64,000 nucleotides of DNA from Dehalococcoidia bacterium (lineage in GTDB: Bacteria; Chloroflexota; Dehalococcoidia; Lucifugimonadales; UBA1123). The stretch lies in contig JAGWBK010000012.1 in NCBI GenBank assembly GCA_021295915.1, forward strand, positions 39,593-103,592, read 5' to 3'. Of this stretch, positions 17,643 through 26,487 are shown in pieces. Numbering within the stretch: the stretch's first letter is position 1; the number at the start of each line of letters is the position of its first letter. A program made the position numbers and the translations under genes. The notes under the pieces were generated by a model, which was not told the origin of the DNA, did no database searches, and saw only the letters and a list, made by a program, of their open reading frames with translations.

Positions 17643-18896
17643 TCAGTCGCCGGCTAGTTCTGCCCAGGAGATGCGGTCGATGTGGGTGGAGTAGTAGTCG
17701 AGCATCTGGTCGGCGACGCTGTCCCAGCCCATACTGAGAGCCTTCTGGCGGGCCGCCTGACCCATGGCATGCCTGAGCTCTGGGTTTGCGAGAAGAACGT
17801 CTAGTCTCTGGGCGAACGACTCGGGGCACCTCCACGGTACGAGGTAGCCGTTCTCGCCGCTGTTCACGAAAGTCTTCATGCCGCCCACGCGGGATACAAC
17901 CACGGGTGTGCCGCAGGCCATCGCCTCAAGTGGGGCCAGACCGAAGCTCTCGGAGTGAGACGGCAGGACGAAAACGTCCGCTGCGCTATAGTACGTTGGG
18001 AGCGCGCTCTGCGGCACCGATCCGGTGAACGTGACGGTATCATCGATTCCAAGTTCTGCTGTCATCGACTTCAGTCTGTCCAGCTCCGCGTCGTTGCCCG
18101 GGTTGCCGCCTACGACCAGCACTCTGAGGTTCTGACCGTACTCCAGCATCGGGACCGCGCGAAGCAGAATGTCGATGCCCTTCAGCGGCTCGATCCTGCC
18201 GACGTAGAGAATGACGCGCTCTTCTTTGATGCCCAGCTCGGCGCGGGCAGCGTCCTGGTCGACGGGCTGGAACATGTCCAGGTTGACTCCAGCCGGGATG
18301 ACCTGGATGTTGCGAGGTGGCGCATCGTAGTGCCTGATGACATCCTGGCCCTCCTCGTCGGTGGAGACGACGATGCCGTCGGCGACGGACATGACGTGGC
18401 CCTCGATGTCCTGCCGGAGCTGCGGCTCCCGCTCGCCGGGTCTTGCGCGCATCTTGGTCTTCGCCAGCGTGTGGAACGTCGCTATGTGTGGAACGCCCCA
18501 CTCCCGGCTCAGCGTCGCGCCAACCATGCCGGACAGCCAGTAGTGGCTGTGGATCAGGTCGTAGGGTCGGGTTTGAAACCCCCCCTGACCTTCTTCCTCC
18601 TGAAAGCGGTACAGGCCGTTGACGAAGCTGGGGATGTAGGAGAAAAGATCGTTCTTGGAAGCGTCGAGGGGGCCGGCATCAAGGTGAACAACCCTGGCGC
18701 CCTCTTCAATCTCGACAATTTTCGGGTCGGTGGGATCGTGGTACCGGGTGAAGACATCGACCCGGTTCCCTCTTCTAGCGTACTCCCTAGCTAGCTGCAG
18801 GACATAGACGTTCATGCCGCCAGTGTCCTTTTCGCCCAGCCTTGCTACGGGACAGCCATGGTAGCTCAACAGCGCCAGGCTTCTACACATATACAC
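17643..18896 (-). CDS. GT4 glycosyltransferase, MshA-like
   Basis: A family-4 GT-B glycosyltransferase of 417 aa. The donor-site signature SHSESFGLAPLEAMACGTPVV (E-x7-E) is present, and the N-terminus has HGCPVARLGEKDTGGMNVYV, shared by MshA and sucrose-synthase-like enzymes. RIEPLKGIDILLRAV is also typical. Residues about 103-112 (GQGGFQTRPY) are encoded by a palindromic repeat just before the conserved DLIHSHYWLSG. GTG at 18896 or ATG at 18890 starts it, 2 bp after the stop of the CelD-like gene. Donor and acceptor are unknown. Confidence 0.87.
   Translation of the reverse strand: MYMCRSLALLSYHGCPVARLGEKDTGGMNVYVLQLAREYARRGNRVDVFTRYHDPTDPKIVEIEEGARVVHLDAGPLDASKNDLFSYIPSFVNGLYRFQEEEGQGGFQTRPYDLIHSHYWLSGMVGATLSREWGVPHIATFHTLAKTKMRARPGEREPQLRQDIEGHVMSVADGIVVSTDEEGQDVIRHYDAPPRNIQVIPAGVNLDMFQPVDQDAARAELGIKEERVILYVGRIEPLKGIDILLRAVPMLEYGQNLRVLVVGGNPGNDAELDRLKSMTAELGIDDTVTFTGSVPQSALPTYYSAADVFVLPSHSESFGLAPLEAMACGTPVVVSRVGGMKTFVNSGENGYLVPWRCPESFAQRLDVLLANPELRHAMGQAARQKALSMGWDSVADQMLDYYSTHIDRISWAELAGD
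18561..18590. repeat. Palindromic repeat C-like, inside the GT4 gene
   Basis: GTAGGGTCGGGTTTGAAACC followed by CCCCCTGACC, the same core as the intergenic C family (GGGTTTGAAACCC). It is in frame, in a loop preceding a conserved motif. Confidence 0.8.
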
Positions 18897-18898
18897 CT

Positions 18899-19879
18899 CT
18901 ACCGCGTAATCGTCAGACCGAATACAAGCTCATCCTGGCCTCCCAGGTTGTACTTGTATCTCTCATTGCCTTTTAGGAAGTTGAACGTCTTACGACCCTC
19001 TTCTATCGCCAACTGGAGACTGAGTGCCTTGTTTATCAGGCCAACGCTTAGTCTCGAGTAGCTTGGATCGTAGCCGCTATTGTATAGCAGATAGTCGCCG
19101 CCGTAGTCGAAGCAGATGCAGGCGGCTACGTTCTCACCGTCCACCTCGAGGAAGTTCAACCTGAACTGGTCCCGGCTGAGAGACTCCCTTGCGATGTCGA
19201 GGAAGAACGTCTCCCTTTCTGGTGTGAGGAACTCGTTCTTGTCGTCCCGGCTCGCGCGCAGCAACCTGAAGAAGTCCTGCATGGAGCCGTTGAGCACCTC
19301 GCCATCGTCAGCCACGTACTGCCGGTGGGTATTCTCTCTATCCAGTCGACGTATCTTTCGCCTGAGCTCGTGCCGGTCTTTCTTCCTGAGTCCCAGCAGG
19401 AACTCGTCCCATGTAGATGGAAGTTCCGCTGTAGGTGTCGTCTCCTCCTCCTCGATAGCAACGCTCATGTTGGCGTCTTTAGCGAGGCTCGGAAGGTACT
19501 CCAGCGTCGGCGATCCGCTGGGGAGTGATGGTAGGTCCAGTGTCGTCCAGCCAGCATCGGAAAGGTGTTCCCACAGAGCGGGGAAGAACCTGTCGACCCT
19601 GTCCTGCGGGACAACGAAGTCGAAGTAGTCTGAAAGGTCCTTGTCGCCGAGGAACGTGAGAGTATCCCCGTCGGACATTAGCGGGGCGATGCCAAGCAGG
19701 TCGTCACCGTCGTATACGGACAGGATGTATGGACGGGTTTCAGACCCGCCAAAGTTGTCCCACCACGTCTTCTGCCACCACGGTGTCACGAACACCGTAT
19801 CGGTTACGCAGTCTGGGAGGATGTCCTCCCAGCGACTCCATATCGAATCGAAAGTCTCTTCTCTGACCTCTGTGGTCAC
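18899..19879 (-). CDS. CelD/FemAB-like acyltransferase (GNAT fold)
   Basis: About 326 aa with the Acetyltransf_6/CelD pattern: VFVTPWWQKTWWDNFGG near the N-terminus, then LLGIAPLMSDGDTLTFLG, the WDEFLLGLRKKDRHELRRKIRRL segment and the C-terminal NFLKGNERYKYNLGG. These proteins often act on cell-surface polysaccharides or peptidoglycan precursors. The upstream frame stays open through a degenerate repeat (C family), so the GTG at 19879 is preferred to 19927. Residues about 44-51 match another repeat core. It sits between threonine synthase and GT4 with tiny gaps, so it is probably in one operon. Confidence 0.75.
   Translation of the reverse strand: MTTEVREETFDSIWSRWEDILPDCVTDTVFVTPWWQKTWWDNFGGSETRPYILSVYDGDDLLGIAPLMSDGDTLTFLGDKDLSDYFDFVVPQDRVDRFFPALWEHLSDAGWTTLDLPSLPSGSPTLEYLPSLAKDANMSVAIEEEETTPTAELPSTWDEFLLGLRKKDRHELRRKIRRLDRENTHRQYVADDGEVLNGSMQDFFRLLRASRDDKNEFLTPERETFFLDIARESLSRDQFRLNFLEVDGENVAACICFDYGGDYLLYNSGYDPSYSRLSVGLINKALSLQLAIEEGRKTFNFLKGNERYKYNLGGQDELVFGLTITR
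19729..19750. repeat. Short palindrome, C-like, inside the CelD-like gene
   Basis: GGACGGGTTTCAGACCCGCC has the core GGGTTTCAGACCC and lies in frame (GGSETRP). It is shorter than the other C copies, so membership is less certain. Confidence 0.5.
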
Positions 19880-19897
19880 TGTCTTATCGCTCCTATA

Positions 19898-19923
19898 CGG
19901 GCGGGTTACAACCTCGCCCCTAC
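19898..19923. repeat. Degenerate repeat C at the thrC-CelD junction
   Basis: CGGGCGGGTTACAACCTCGCCCCTA, an imperfect C palindrome between the thrC stop and the next start. It is open in the CelD-like frame. Confidence 0.7.
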
Positions 19924-19927
19924 CCAA

Positions 19928-20983
19928 CTACTCCACCAGAAGCGCCTGCTCGACCGCAGACAGGTCGGGCGGGAACTCTTCCATCCACTCAGGTTCAATT
20001 TCGTTCGCGAGGTCAGGGTCCTTCAACCCTGAGCCTGTAATGATGCACACGACCTTCTTGCCTTCGAGATCAAGTCCAGCATTGGAATGCTTGAGCAATC
20101 CGGCGACACCCGCGGCAGACGCCGGCTCGCAGAAGACGCCTTCGCCGCTGGCCATCAGCTTGTAGGCGTCAAGAATGTCCTGGTCCGAGACCATGTCGAT
20201 AGTGCCGCCTGACTCGTCGCGTGCCCGGATCGCGTTGTTCCAGCTTGCCGGGTTGCCTATCCTGATCGCCGACGCGATCGTCTCCGGCTCTGGTACCACG
20301 TCCCCCCTGACTATGGGTGCAGCGCCCTGGGCCTGGAAGCCCATCATTTTCGGACGGACGGCAGTCCACTCGTTGATGTACGCCTCCTGGAAGCCGAGCC
20401 AGTAGGCGGTGATGTTGCCTGCGTTGCCAACGGGGATGAAAACATGGTCAGGGGCAGTGCCAAGGTCTTCGACTATTTCGAACGATGCTGTCTTCTGACC
20501 CTGGATGCGATTGGGGTTGACTGAATTGACGAGGGTGATGGGGTTTCTCTCGGTGAGTTCGCGGACGAGTTCGAGCGCATGGTCGAAGCTGCCGCGAATC
20601 AGCATAATGCGGGCGCCGTAGGCAATCGCCTGCGCCATCTTCCCCCTGGATATGTTGCCCTTGGGCACTATTATGGTCGTTTGCAGTCCGAGGTATGCTC
20701 CATAGGCGGCTGCCGACGCGCTGGTGTTGCCAGTTGAAGCACACGCTATGCTGCGCCCCCCAGCCTCCATCGCCTTGGCGATCGCCACGACCATTCCACG
20801 GTCCTTGAACGATCCGGTCGGGTTGCAGCCCTCAAGTTTGAAGTAGAGCTCGTCGCATCCGACCATCGGACCGATTGTGCGCGACTTCACCAGGGGAGTG
20901 TCTCCCTCTCCGAGGGAGAACATGGGCGTGTCGTCGGATACCGGGAGGTGGTCCTTGTACTTTTCGAGTACGCCTTTGTTCAT
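19928..20983 (-). CDS. thrC: Threonine synthase
   Basis: PLP-dependent fold-type II enzyme of 351 aa that converts O-phosphohomoserine to threonine. The PLP lysine is in NPTGSFKDRGM, the phosphate-binding loop in SIACASTGNTSASAAAYG, and the GNAGN motif in FIPVGNAGNITAYW. The N-terminal FSLGEGDTPLV is typical of the short bacterial/archaeal ThrC class. ATG at 20983 has AGGGAG upstream. No other threonine genes are adjacent. Confidence 0.93.
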   Translation of the reverse strand: MNKGVLEKYKDHLPVSDDTPMFSLGEGDTPLVKSRTIGPMVGCDELYFKLEGCNPTGSFKDRGMVVAIAKAMEAGGRSIACASTGNTSASAAAYGAYLGLQTTIIVPKGNISRGKMAQAIAYGARIMLIRGSFDHALELVRELTERNPITLVNSVNPNRIQGQKTASFEIVEDLGTAPDHVFIPVGNAGNITAYWLGFQEAYINEWTAVRPKMMGFQAQGAAPIVRGDVVPEPETIASAIRIGNPASWNNAIRARDESGGTIDMVSDQDILDAYKLMASGEGVFCEPASAAGVAGLLKHSNAGLDLEGKKVVCIITGSGLKDPDLANEIEPEWMEEFPPDLSAVEQALLVE

Positions 20984-21094
20984 TATCTCCCTGATGCCGG
21001 GGCTGACTCTCAGACTTCATCTTCCCGGCCTGTGTGACACAAAATCGTCAGCGCAAAACGCCGCTGAATTGCCGGGAGTTGTGTCTTGATACAG

Positions 21095-21191
21095 TGGCGG
21101 ACAGGGTGGGATTCGAACCCACGAGAGCCCTATAAGACCCTACGCCCTTAGCAGGGGCGCGCCTTCAGCGAAGATTCTAAGTGCCCTCGCC
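21095..21191 (-). tRNA. tRNA-Ser(GCU), 3' part intact, 5' part abnormal (possible remnant)
   Basis: On the minus strand, an anticodon arm CGCCC-CTGCTAA-GGGCG (anticodon GCU), a long class-II variable arm, a T arm GTGGG-TTCGAAT-CCCAC and an encoded 3' CCTGTCC-G-CCA are clear. The expected 5' acceptor strand GGACAGG is absent: the nearest candidate, GGCGAGG, mismatches at two pairs. The D stem is replaced by an unrelated stretch about 5 nt too long. It is either a degenerate tRNA or a 3' tRNA fragment such as an attachment-site scar. Confidence 0.7.
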
Positions 21192-21312
21192 TGAGTATCA
21201 CATACTGAGTCAAAGCTGTTGATACTCTAACGCAGGGGGCTATTGGGGGGCAAGTTGGGGAGGCGAATGTAACCGTCCCACAGGGGGCGGTCAAGTTGGC
21301 CTGTCTAGGCGG

Positions 21313-22456
21313 TTACCACCTGCCGGACCGTTCAGCGTGCGGGTGGTCAGGCAGCCGATACGACAGGCCAGCGTCGTCGTAGGCCGACGCCTCCAGGAGC
21401 GTCGAGAAACCAGTGGGGGCCTCTTTCCTAAATCGTGCTCGCAATTTCTGAATGCGCTGATCCAGCCGGTACCAGAACAGTGGAAAGGGCAATCTGCTCG
21501 GAGGAAAGTTCAGCTGGTTGGCGAGGTCGTTTCCTATGAGGCCCCGGGAGACGGGGTAAATGACGCCATTCACCAGTTTATTCCGTTCCTCAGCATCTGT
21601 GATGCCCGCGACCAGGGGGGCGGAGTTGATCAGCGCGTTCGTCATGATGATCGCGTCCGGCGTTGGAGGGGGCTCACAGAGGGAGCCGATCCGGTATATG
21701 TGCAGGGCGTGGCTCTCATCTGTGAAGAGGATAGTCTCAGGGATGCCCATGAGATGACCCGCGTAGCGCCAGACAGCGTGGAAACCGGCGCGTTCCTCCG
21801 GGCTGTAATGAGCCCCCAGCGCCTCCGAGTGTTTGACCGTACGCGCAGCGAAGCAGGCAACCGCATAGCCCATGTGCGCGGCGCTGAGCGGCACGCCCCA
21901 GGCATCGTGCTCCCACTCTTCAGTCTGTGCCAGAAGCCTCCGAACCTGGGCATGCACGAACCGGATGCGGACAGACAGCTTCCAGCCGTCGCCGTGCCTT
22001 TCCAACCCACCGGGCCAAAATATCTCCATCTGATGCCGGTTGTTCTGCTTGAGCCGCCAGACGCCGTCGTCGAATATTCGCCCTGTCTCCACGAACGACT
22101 TGCTTATCAGCGTAGCGAAGCCGTCTATAAGCACGCCGGTGACGAAAGCTGATAGTACGGCGACTGAGTTTCTCTGGAAGGCGCGGACGCCCGGCGCGAA
22201 GGCGCTGTGATCAAGCCACTCCGGGTAAGAAGTCGCGCAGCAACTGCGGGGCATTCCGCATTCCCTCGCGGTCCTCATCCATCCCGGCGAGAAGGAACTG
22301 GGCGACTTCGCTCTGAGGCAGCGACGCCAGCTCTTCCACCACCGCGTCCATGATCGGATCGCCAATTCGGGTATGGGCGATGTAGTTGTCCGCGACCTCT
22401 CTGTCGACCAAGCGGGCCTTCTCGTAGCCCAATTTGTATTCAGATGGGACTTGCAT
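21313..22456 (-). pseudogene. MpaB-like (DUF2236) oxygenase, frameshifted
   Basis: An oxygenase-MpaB/DUF2236-like protein split between two frames. The N-terminal 80 residues from ATG at 22456 (MQVPSEYKLGYEKARLVDRE...) run to LLRDFLPGVA. The rest continues one frame away from EWLDHSAFAPGVRAFQRN to the end. The family pattern VRIRFVHAQVRRLL and W..DAWGVPLSAAHMGYA is intact downstream. One extra base near 22225-22235 explains the break. It may be a true mutation or an assembly error. These are heme-type oxygenases; the substrate is unknown. Confidence 0.75.
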
Positions 22457-22591
22457 AGGACACGCGTATCTTTCAATGCTTCTTTTACATAAACTGGTCT
22501 ATACCGTTGTCTGATTCATTGTCAAGGGCGGGGTTGGCGCATTGTTAGAAAAGATGGGGTCCGATCGGCTCATATCTTGACCTGCACCGTC

Positions 22592-24586
22592 TCAGGGCCC
22601 GTACACAGTCGATCGACTCCGACGAAGCAGATTCTCAGAGAGGCGGCGCCAGAACAGGGCGGTGAGGAGGACCACTGCCGCCGCACCTGCCAGGAGCAGG
22701 CTGTACAGTCTGAGCCCGCTGAGGATGTCCACCGCGACTCCTTCTGCGATCTCGCCTACTTTGGCGTCGATCAGGTGCATCGTCCCGCTGAAGATGCCCC
22801 CCATCTGAAGCCCCACCTCGGCACGTGCCTGTTCGGCGGCGGCGTCTGCCACCAGCTGCTGAATGGGCCATGTGAGGATGTAGATCAGCCCTGCCGAAAT
22901 GAGCACGGTCGAGGATGCCCAGATAACGCGGCTGCGCCAGGATGATCCCCCAAGAAGACTAGTGAAGACCAGCAGCACCGGCGTCAACAGGTATGCCAGC
23001 CACTCATAACTGCTAACCGTGTCCAATCGCGCCCGTACACCGTCCAGTGCGGCGCCAACACGATTGATGGAGGGACGACTCGATGAAGGCCGATACTTAT
23101 GAGAGTAACCGTCCCTGAAGAACACCCGAACTCTATCCAGCGCGTGTAACGCATCATCCCTTGCAGACAGGTCGGTTCTCAGGTCCTGGTCGCTGTAGGT
23201 CCAGCCCTCGTCCATGACAGATCTGATGTAGTCCAGGCGTTCCAGCGTCTGCGGTCCGCCGGACCGTTCCAACGCTGCCCGAAGGCGCTCCTCGTCGAAC
23301 CGGACGGTGTCCGGGATGGACGCGAGCACGACAGTATGGACCGAGTCGGCAATGCTGTCCTCGGCATGACCCAGGATCTGGTCCACCGAAACTCCAGAGG
23401 GAATGCAGCCCGGCAGCGCGTGTTCGAGTCTTCGCCGGGCGACGGTCGACTCCGCCCTGGTTCCGCAGAACGGCAGCGTGGAAAGCATCCCATGCACGTT
23501 TCCGACGACCAGGTCTTCAAGCGCCGTTGCAGCTTCCCTCTTGTTGAGACTCAGGTCTATCTCAGTCGAGAACCCGTCCGAACGTCCGACTACGTACGGC
23601 CCCACGCTGTCGATCAGGTACTCAGCCTCTCGCTGTACCCATGACGGTGGGGCGGCCTGCCGCAGCGCGCCCATCACTTCGTCAGTAGAAACACTCACGC
23701 CATATGGAAGCTCTACCCCTGCTCCAACCACGCTGGTCAGCACAGGCTCGATTACGCCCGGATAAACGAGCTCGTATGCGTCGACCTCCAGGAGAATGGA
23801 CTTCGTCTCCTCGACAGCGTTTTCGATCTGCGAGTCGGTCAGGCTGATCCTGATCTCGAAGCTGTCCGTCTCTCCCACCAAATATGCGGTGAACTCTTCC
23901 AGGGCGAGCTCGACCTGGTCGGCAAGCCACTCGGCGGTCAGGGTGCTCATCACTACCTGGACCATCCTGTCTTCCGCGTCTCCGGAGCTTTCGAACAGGT
24001 ACAACACCCAGACGGACATGTTCTCGTTCGCGCTCAGCATCTCGCCCGCAGCCTCCCGAACTCGCGGCTCCAGCTCATGCTCGATTAACAGCGCGTACGC
24101 TCCCGACTCGCTCATGAGTTCGTGCAACTCCCCCGTCACACCCCTGACGTGGTCAGTGTCTGCGCTCACGGCCACGCTGTCCCGGTTTCCGGTGACGTAC
24201 GCACCCACCTGGAGCATGGCAGATGACCCTAGCCTCTCGATGTATTCGACAGATAGGCCGCGATGCACGGCTTCGGCCAATTGCCGTGTGGTCAGACCGG
24301 ATGCGGCAATAGGATTTTCGCGAAATATGCCTCCGAACTGTCCTGCATCGACTCGCCGTGCCTCGTCGATTGCCGTCGCGAGCGCATCTACCGTTGTGAA
24401 CCGATAGACGTGATTCTTCTTCACTAGGTCGGGATAGAATTCAGGATCCAGGAGGGTGGTATTCAACCTGATAAGCGCGAGGGACACCAACAGCGACAAC
24501 AGGAATACGACACCCAATAACACGGCTATTCCGCGTCGAATGTAAGTTGCAGTGGGTGTATGGGGTGTGTTTCCGGTGTTTTCCAC
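22592..24586 (-). CDS. Unknown membrane protein with three internal repeats
   Basis: A 664-aa protein that I do not recognise. There is one N-terminal transmembrane helix (GIAVLLGVVFLLSLLVSLALI), a large extracytoplasmic region, and three C-terminal helices (AYLLTPVLLVFTSLLGG, IWASSTVLISAGLIYIL, YSLLLAGAAAVVLLTALFW). The extracytoplasmic part holds three related segments with the theme W..Q.E......aYlvG..DsF...I.L, near residues 95-130, 200-240 and 335-370. The start is GTG at 24586, though a later start is possible. It is divergent from the NCS2 permease with a repeat between. Confidence 0.65.
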   Translation of the reverse strand: MENTGNTPHTPTATYIRRGIAVLLGVVFLLSLLVSLALIRLNTTLLDPEFYPDLVKKNHVYRFTTVDALATAIDEARRVDAGQFGGIFRENPIAASGLTTRQLAEAVHRGLSVEYIERLGSSAMLQVGAYVTGNRDSVAVSADTDHVRGVTGELHELMSESGAYALLIEHELEPRVREAAGEMLSANENMSVWVLYLFESSGDAEDRMVQVVMSTLTAEWLADQVELALEEFTAYLVGETDSFEIRISLTDSQIENAVEETKSILLEVDAYELVYPGVIEPVLTSVVGAGVELPYGVSVSTDEVMGALRQAAPPSWVQREAEYLIDSVGPYVVGRSDGFSTEIDLSLNKREAATALEDLVVGNVHGMLSTLPFCGTRAESTVARRRLEHALPGCIPSGVSVDQILGHAEDSIADSVHTVVLASIPDTVRFDEERLRAALERSGGPQTLERLDYIRSVMDEGWTYSDQDLRTDLSARDDALHALDRVRVFFRDGYSHKYRPSSSRPSINRVGAALDGVRARLDTVSSYEWLAYLLTPVLLVFTSLLGGSSWRSRVIWASSTVLISAGLIYILTWPIQQLVADAAAEQARAEVGLQMGGIFSGTMHLIDAKVGEIAEGVAVDILSGLRLYSLLLAGAAAVVLLTALFWRRLSENLLRRSRSTVYGP

Positions 24587-24670
24587 AACTCAAGCTCTTG
24601 ATATAGTATCTCAGTATTTGCACCATATTATCAGCAACACGAGCCTGTATCGCCTGTGGGGGGTTGAGTT

Positions 24671-24710
24671 TTCACCCTCACCCCAACCCTCTCCCTGAGG
24701 GAGAGGGGGC
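24671..24710 (+). repeat. Palindromic repeat A without module M
   Basis: TTCACCCTCACCCCAACCC then CTCTCCCTGAGGGAGAGGGGG. It lies between two divergent genes, so it is not a terminator there. Confidence 0.92.
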
Positions 24711-24744
24711 ACGTTGATCAGAGTTCAAGTTCGAGGTTTAGCTG

Positions 24745-26487
24745 TTGACGACTTCACACGTAAATCACAACGTCAGGTACGAGCCGGATGAAAGCCCTCC
24801 TCGCCTGGTAACCGTTGGCGCCGGTTTTCAGGCGGCCATGCTGATAGTGGCGCCGGTGGTGCTGACCGTGGTCATAGTGGCCCGTATCGCGGACCAGCCA
24901 GAATCTTACATTGCCTGGGGAGCCTTCGCCGCGCTCCTGGTCAGCGGGATCACCACTATCCTACAAGCCGTGAGGGTGGGGCGTATCGGGTCCGGACACG
25001 TCCTTATCATGGGGACGTCGGGCGCTTTCATCTCGGTATGCGTCGTGGCCCTGGTGAAAGGCGGGCCGGCCATGATGGCGACGCTCATAGTCATATCGTC
25101 GCTGTTCCAGTTCATGCTGGCTGCTCGCCTCTCCCTGCTGCGACGGATCTTCACGCCGGTCGTCACCGGCACCGTGATCATGCTGATCGCCGCGACGGTC
25201 ATGCCGATAGTGTTCGACACATTAAAGGACGTCCCTGAAGGGGCGCCGCCGGAGGCTGCGATCCTGGCTGCCGCGGCAACCCTCGTAGTAGTCGCGGGAC
25301 TGGTTCTGCGGGGTCCTCCTGTCGTGAGGTTGTGGTCTCCGATAATCGGGATCATAGTCGGGTGTGCAGTGGCGGCGCCATTCGGACTGTACGATGTGCA
25401 ACAGGTGATCGACGCCCCCTGGTTTGGGATCCAGGCTGCCGAGTGGCCAGGGTTCCACGTGGTCCCTGATGAGACGCTTCTCGCGCTCATTCCCGCGTTC
25501 GTCGTGGTAACCCTTGTCGGCGCGATAGAGACCATCGGCGACGGCGTAGCAATCCAGCGTGTATCCCAGCGCACTCCGCGGGCGACCGACTTCCGCGTGG
25601 TACAGGGCGCGCTCAACGCTGATGGTGTGGGGAACCTGCTATCAGGTCTTTTGGGAACGCTGCCCAACACGACCTACTCGTCCAGCATATCGCTTGCCGA
25701 GATCACCGGGGTCGCAGCAAGGCGAGTGGGCGTGGTCATAGGCGTTATATTCATCTTAGTGGCGTTCTTCCCCAAGTTCACAGCCCTGCTGATAGCCATA
25801 CCGACGCCAGTTGCGGCTGCTTACATCACCGTCTTCATAGGTGTGCTTTTCGTGCAGGGGATGAAGATCGTCATACAGGACGGCGTGGACCACCGAAAGG
25901 CGGCAATAGTTGGGCTGTCGTTCTGGATCGGCACGGGCTTCCAGAACGGGTGGATATTCGCCGACCAACTGGGGGACGGGTTCCTCGGAGCGCTGCTCAG
26001 CAACGGTATGACTTCGGGGGCGATCGTCGCAATTGTGATGATGGTGTTCATCGAGGTGACGGGGCCGAGGCGGAGGCGGCTGGAGACCTCGCTGGACATG
26101 GACACTCTGCCCAAGCTGTCGGACTTCCTTCGCGGGTTCGCGACCGGATCGGGATGGAATCCAGACTCCGCCGAGCGGCTGGTACTGGTCGGAGAGGAGA
26201 CGCTGACGAGCCTGTCATCGGATGAGAACGGCGTTGGAGACGGGAGAGCGCGCCGGCTCGTCGTAAACGCGCGCAGCAGAGTAGGAGGGGCGGAGCTGGA
26301 GTTCATATCCGCATACGAAGGCGAGAACCTGCAGGACCAGCTTGCATACATGGGAGAGACGCCTGAGATAACGGACGATCGGGAGATTTCATTCCGGCTC
26401 TTACGCCACTTCGCGTCCTCAGTGCATCATCAGAAGTACCACGGTGTGGACATAGTCACTGTGAATGTCGATGCCCAGATGGACTAG
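24745..26487 (+). CDS. NCS2-family permease with C-terminal HATPase-like domain
   Basis: A nucleobase/ascorbate-type (NCS2, SLC23) permease of 580 aa. About 12-14 hydrophobic segments span residues 20-435. The family core is visible in GAIETIGDGVAIQRVS and the NADGVGNLLSGLLGTLPNTTYSSSISL motif. After the last helix, about 140 residues (LVLVGEETLTSLSS...RRLVVNARSRVGGAELEFIS...ISFRLLRHFASSVHHQKYHGVDIVTVNVD) are soluble and read like a degenerate anti-sigma/HATPase domain. The start is probably TTG at 24745, with GAGG upstream. Uptake substrate is unknown. The 3' end overlaps the convergent propeller gene by 32 bp. Confidence 0.82.
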   Translation: MTTSHVNHNVRYEPDESPPRLVTVGAGFQAAMLIVAPVVLTVVIVARIADQPESYIAWGAFAALLVSGITTILQAVRVGRIGSGHVLIMGTSGAFISVCVVALVKGGPAMMATLIVISSLFQFMLAARLSLLRRIFTPVVTGTVIMLIAATVMPIVFDTLKDVPEGAPPEAAILAAAATLVVVAGLVLRGPPVVRLWSPIIGIIVGCAVAAPFGLYDVQQVIDAPWFGIQAAEWPGFHVVPDETLLALIPAFVVVTLVGAIETIGDGVAIQRVSQRTPRATDFRVVQGALNADGVGNLLSGLLGTLPNTTYSSSISLAEITGVAARRVGVVIGVIFILVAFFPKFTALLIAIPTPVAAAYITVFIGVLFVQGMKIVIQDGVDHRKAAIVGLSFWIGTGFQNGWIFADQLGDGFLGALLSNGMTSGAIVAIVMMVFIEVTGPRRRRLETSLDMDTLPKLSDFLRGFATGSGWNPDSAERLVLVGEETLTSLSSDENGVGDGRARRLVVNARSRVGGAELEFISAYEGENLQDQLAYMGETPEITDDREISFRLLRHFASSVHHQKYHGVDIVTVNVDAQMD

